From positions 1 through 14,947 of the forward strand of contig DQIG01000088.1 of NCBI GenBank assembly GCA_003525885.1: a stretch of DNA of 14,947 nucleotides, read 5' to 3'. This DNA comes from Stenotrophomonas sp. Its GTDB lineage: Bacteria > Pseudomonadota > Gammaproteobacteria > Xanthomonadales > Xanthomonadaceae. The translations under genes were made by a program, and so were the position numbers. The notes under the pieces are model-generated. The model was not told the origin of the DNA. It did no database searches and was given only the letters and a program-made list of their open reading frames with translations. Shown in pieces: positions 12,922 through 14,947 of this stretch. Numbering within the stretch: the stretch's first letter is position 1; every line of letters begins with the position of its first letter.

Positions 12922-14061
12922 TCAGGCCACGCGTCGGGCCAATGAGCGCGCAGACGCCGCGACGCCGAGCAGCAGCGCGGCCACGCACAGGAAGGCGAAA
13001 CCGAGGCTGGTGGCATGTGCCAGTGCGCCGATCGCCGCCGGACCGGCGAGGATGCCGGCGTAGCCCAACGTTGTGACCGCGGTGATGGCGATGCTCTCCG
13101 GCATCACACGCTGCTGGCCCGCCATCGAGAACAGTGCCGGCACGATGTTGGCGCAGCCCAGCCCGACCAGCACGTAGCCGGCCAGCGCCACCGGGAACGA
13201 GGGCACCAGCGTGGCCAAGGTGAAGCCTGCTGCGGCGGTGATGCCGCCGAAGACCAGGGTGCGGGTGCGTCCGAGGCGCTCGACGATGCCGTCGCCGAAC
13301 AGGCGCATCGCGGTCATTGCCAGGGTGAACAACGCGAAGCCGGCCCCGGCCTGGTCGCGCGGTACCTGCCGCACTTCAGCCAGGAACACCGCACTCCAGT
13401 CCAGCATTGAGCCCTCGGCAAGGAACACCACGAAGGCCAGCACCCCGATGAACAGCACCACGCCATGCGGCAATGCTAGCAGGGGGCCTTCGTGCAGGAT
13501 CCGTTGCGGACGCCAGTGCGGCGCCGACAGTACGGCCACCAGCAGCAGAGCGGCGACCGAAACCAGCGCGGCCAGCCACAGTGGGGTGCCGAGGATCAGC
13601 AGCCCGGTCATGCAGCCGGCGCCGACAAATCCACCGATGCTGTAGAAGGCATGGAAGCCGGACATCATCGCGCGCCCGGCGTCGCGCTCGACCGCCACCG
13701 CCTGCATGTTCATCGCACAATCCAGTGCACCGACGCCGGCGCCGAACACGAACAGCGCCGCGCCCAGCGCCACCGGCGAGGGCGCCAGCACCAGCAAGGG
13801 CAGGGCGCACAGCATCATCGCGCAGGTGATCACCATCACCCGCCGGCACCCCAGCCGCCCGGTCATCGCACCTGCCAGTGGCATCGCCAGCAACGAACCC
13901 AGCCCAAGACACAGCAGCACGGCGCCGAGACTGGCGTCGGACAGCCCAGCTTTGGCCTTGGCGTAGGGCACCATCGGCGCCCACGCGGCGGTGGCGAATC
14001 CGGGAATGAAGAAGGCGGCACGGGTAGCGTGCTGCTGGGCACGTGGGGATGAAGGCGTCAT
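12922..14061 (-). CDS. Major facilitator superfamily transporter (YbjJ-like)
   Basis: Predicted inner-membrane secondary transporter of 379 residues, almost wholly hydrophobic, with about 11-12 transmembrane helices. An MFS A-type loop is seen between helices 2 and 3 (AGAMTGRLGCRRVMV, about 63-77), and a related loop occurs in the second half (DGIVERLGRTRTLV). The acidic helix segment GALDCAMNMQAVAVER and the overall layout resemble the E. coli YbjJ group, whose substrate is poorly defined. The start is ATG 14061; GGAG about 13 nt upstream is a weak ribosome-binding site. It is convergent with the lipoprotein hydrolase and divergent from the small hydrolase. Substrate and direction (uptake or efflux) cannot be told. 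Confidence 0.87.
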   Translation of the reverse strand: MTPSSPRAQQHATRAAFFIPGFATAAWAPMVPYAKAKAGLSDASLGAVLLCLGLGSLLAMPLAGAMTGRLGCRRVMVITCAMMLCALPLLVLAPSPVALGAALFVFGAGVGALDCAMNMQAVAVERDAGRAMMSGFHAFYSIGGFVGAGCMTGLLILGTPLWLAALVSVAALLLVAVLSAPHWRPQRILHEGPLLALPHGVVLFIGVLAFVVFLAEGSMLDWSAVFLAEVRQVPRDQAGAGFALFTLAMTAMRLFGDGIVERLGRTRTLVFGGITAAAGFTLATLVPSFPVALAGYVLVGLGCANIVPALFSMAGQQRVMPESIAITAVTTLGYAGILAGPAAIGALAHATSLGFAFLCVAALLLGVAASARSLARRVA

Positions 14062-14088
14062 GCGTGAAGCGAAGCTCCGGGAGACTTC

Positions 14089-14117
14089 ATGAAATCGTTT
14101 TCAGGGCGGATCGGCAA
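14089..14117 (-). promoter_or_regulatory. Possible sigma-70 promoter for the MFS transporter
   Basis: On the minus strand, TTGCCG (14112-14117) and TTTCAT (14089-14094) are separated by 17 bp. Each matches its consensus hexamer at 4 of 6 positions. The -10 ends 27 nt before ATG 14061. It is a moderate match in GC-rich DNA and may be chance. No comparable promoter was found for the divergent plus-strand gene in the rest of this 183-bp gap. Confidence 0.3.
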
Positions 14118-14244
14118 GTGCCATGCATGACATTGAACGACGCATACGATTGCAGTGATCCGATTGCGTCACCAGCGATTAACGCCGCACACGGACAGTG
14201 GCTGCACGGCCCGCATCCCGCCGGCCGCTGCCGGAGACCCGTAC

Positions 14245-14940
14245 ATGAGCACGACACCGACCATCCTCCTCGTCCATGGATTCTGGGGCGGGGCCGCACA
14301 CTGGGCCAAGGTGATCCTGGAACTGCATCGCAACGGCCACGACCGTGTGCAGGCGGTGGAACTGCCGCTTACCTCGCTGGCCGACGACGCGGGACGCACC
14401 CAGAAAATGATCCGGCAGATCGACGGGCCGGTGCTGCTGGTCGGCCACTCCTACGGCGGCGCGGTGATCAGCCAGGCCGGTAACGAGCCCAACGTGAAGG
14501 GCCTGGTCTACATCGCTGCCTTCGCGCCTGATGCAGGCGAGAGCCCCGGTGGCATCACCCAGCAGCACCTGCCGGAGGCGGCGCCGAACCTGGCACCGGA
14601 CAGCGACGGCTACCTGTGGCTGCGTGCGGACAAGTTCCATGAGAGCTTCTGCCAGGACCTGAGCGACGACGAAGGCCGGGTGATGGCGGTGACCCAGAAG
14701 GCGCCGCTGGCCAGCACCTTCGGCGACACGGTCAGCGACCCGGCGTGGAAGCACCAGCCGAGCTGGTACCAGCTGTCCCGCCATGACCGCATGATCGCGC
14801 CGGACAACCAGAAGGCCATGGCCACGCGCATGCAGCCCAAGCGCCTGCTGGAGCTGGATGCCAGCCATGCCTCGCTGGCCTCGCAGCCGAAGGAAGTGAC
14901 GGCACTGATCCTGGAGGCCTGCGCCGCCATCGGCGGCTGA
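14245..14940 (+). CDS. Small alpha/beta-fold hydrolase (esterase-like)
   Basis: Predicted cytoplasmic alpha/beta hydrolase of 231 residues with no signal peptide. It opens directly with the core strand and oxyanion loop (ILLVHGFWGGAAHW) and carries the nucleophile elbow GHSYGG. Late residues fit the rest of the triad: an Asp in SRHDRMIAP or PDNQ, and the His in DASHASL near the C-terminus. The compact fold and motif spacing resemble the plant methyl-esterase/hydroxynitrile-lyase-like group common in proteobacteria. ATG 14245 is chosen because GGAG (14233-14236) lies 8 nt upstream. A longer reading from 14155 only adds a Pro/Arg-rich stretch with no ribosome-binding site. It is divergent to the MFS gene; a shared job is possible but nothing in the sequence shows it. 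Substrate unknown. Confidence 0.9.
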   Translation: MSTTPTILLVHGFWGGAAHWAKVILELHRNGHDRVQAVELPLTSLADDAGRTQKMIRQIDGPVLLVGHSYGGAVISQAGNEPNVKGLVYIAAFAPDAGESPGGITQQHLPEAAPNLAPDSDGYLWLRADKFHESFCQDLSDDEGRVMAVTQKAPLASTFGDTVSDPAWKHQPSWYQLSRHDRMIAPDNQKAMATRMQPKRLLELDASHASLASQPKEVTALILEACAAIGG

Positions 14941-14947
14941 GCCCGCC

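Noticed and set aside
14062..14244. PhoB or FNR site between the MFS transporter and the small hydrolase
   Set aside because: A single ATGACA and an 8-bp TTCATGAA palindrome are present, but no paired half-sites with correct spacing.

Overview
The window looks like chromosomal DNA of a Xanthomonadaceae gammaproteobacterium, most probably Stenotrophomonas (S. maltophilia group). The support is the high G+C content, the density of TonB-dependent receptors, and a tail-to-tail pair of the GTAG-headed repeats (SMAG elements) described from S. maltophilia. No rRNA, tRNA, CRISPR array, integrase or insertion sequence was seen. No gap between genes exceeds 300 bases.

Layout. (1) 2-4493, plus strand: the 3' part of a TonB-dependent receptor with an STN signalling domain, followed 10 nt later by a Tat-exported PhoD-type alkaline phosphatase that starts at GTG. 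A SMAG dimer closes this unit and separates it from the next, convergent one. (2) 9219-4603, minus strand: a second TonB-dependent receptor followed by a Tat-exported phosphocholine-type phospholipase C, with a candidate PhoB box (9202-9219) in front. (3) 11586-9268, minus strand: a two-gene c-type cytochrome operon, made of a triheme cytochrome and a diheme protein with the ligand pattern of thiosulfate dehydrogenase TsdA. A perfect 16-bp FNR/ANR-type palindrome lies just upstream. (4) 11632-12840, plus strand: a lipoprotein alpha/beta hydrolase with a second candidate PhoB box in its leader. (5) A 29-nt perfect inverted repeat lies between this hydrolase and a convergent MFS transporter (12922-14061, minus). 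(6) A small alpha/beta hydrolase (14245-14940, plus) lies divergent to the transporter.

How it fits together. Three exported hydrolases (PhoD, phospholipase C, lipoprotein alpha/beta hydrolase) and two outer-membrane receptors, with PhoB-like direct repeats in front of two of the units, suggest an island for scavenging phosphorus from organic phosphates and phospholipids. The cytochrome pair is a separate module that probably passes electrons from or to a sulfur compound in the periplasm and appears tied to oxygen through the FNR-type site. Its control region also carries the phosphate-type site of the divergent gene. Functions are read from motifs only. The regulatory sites are pattern matches that have not been tested.
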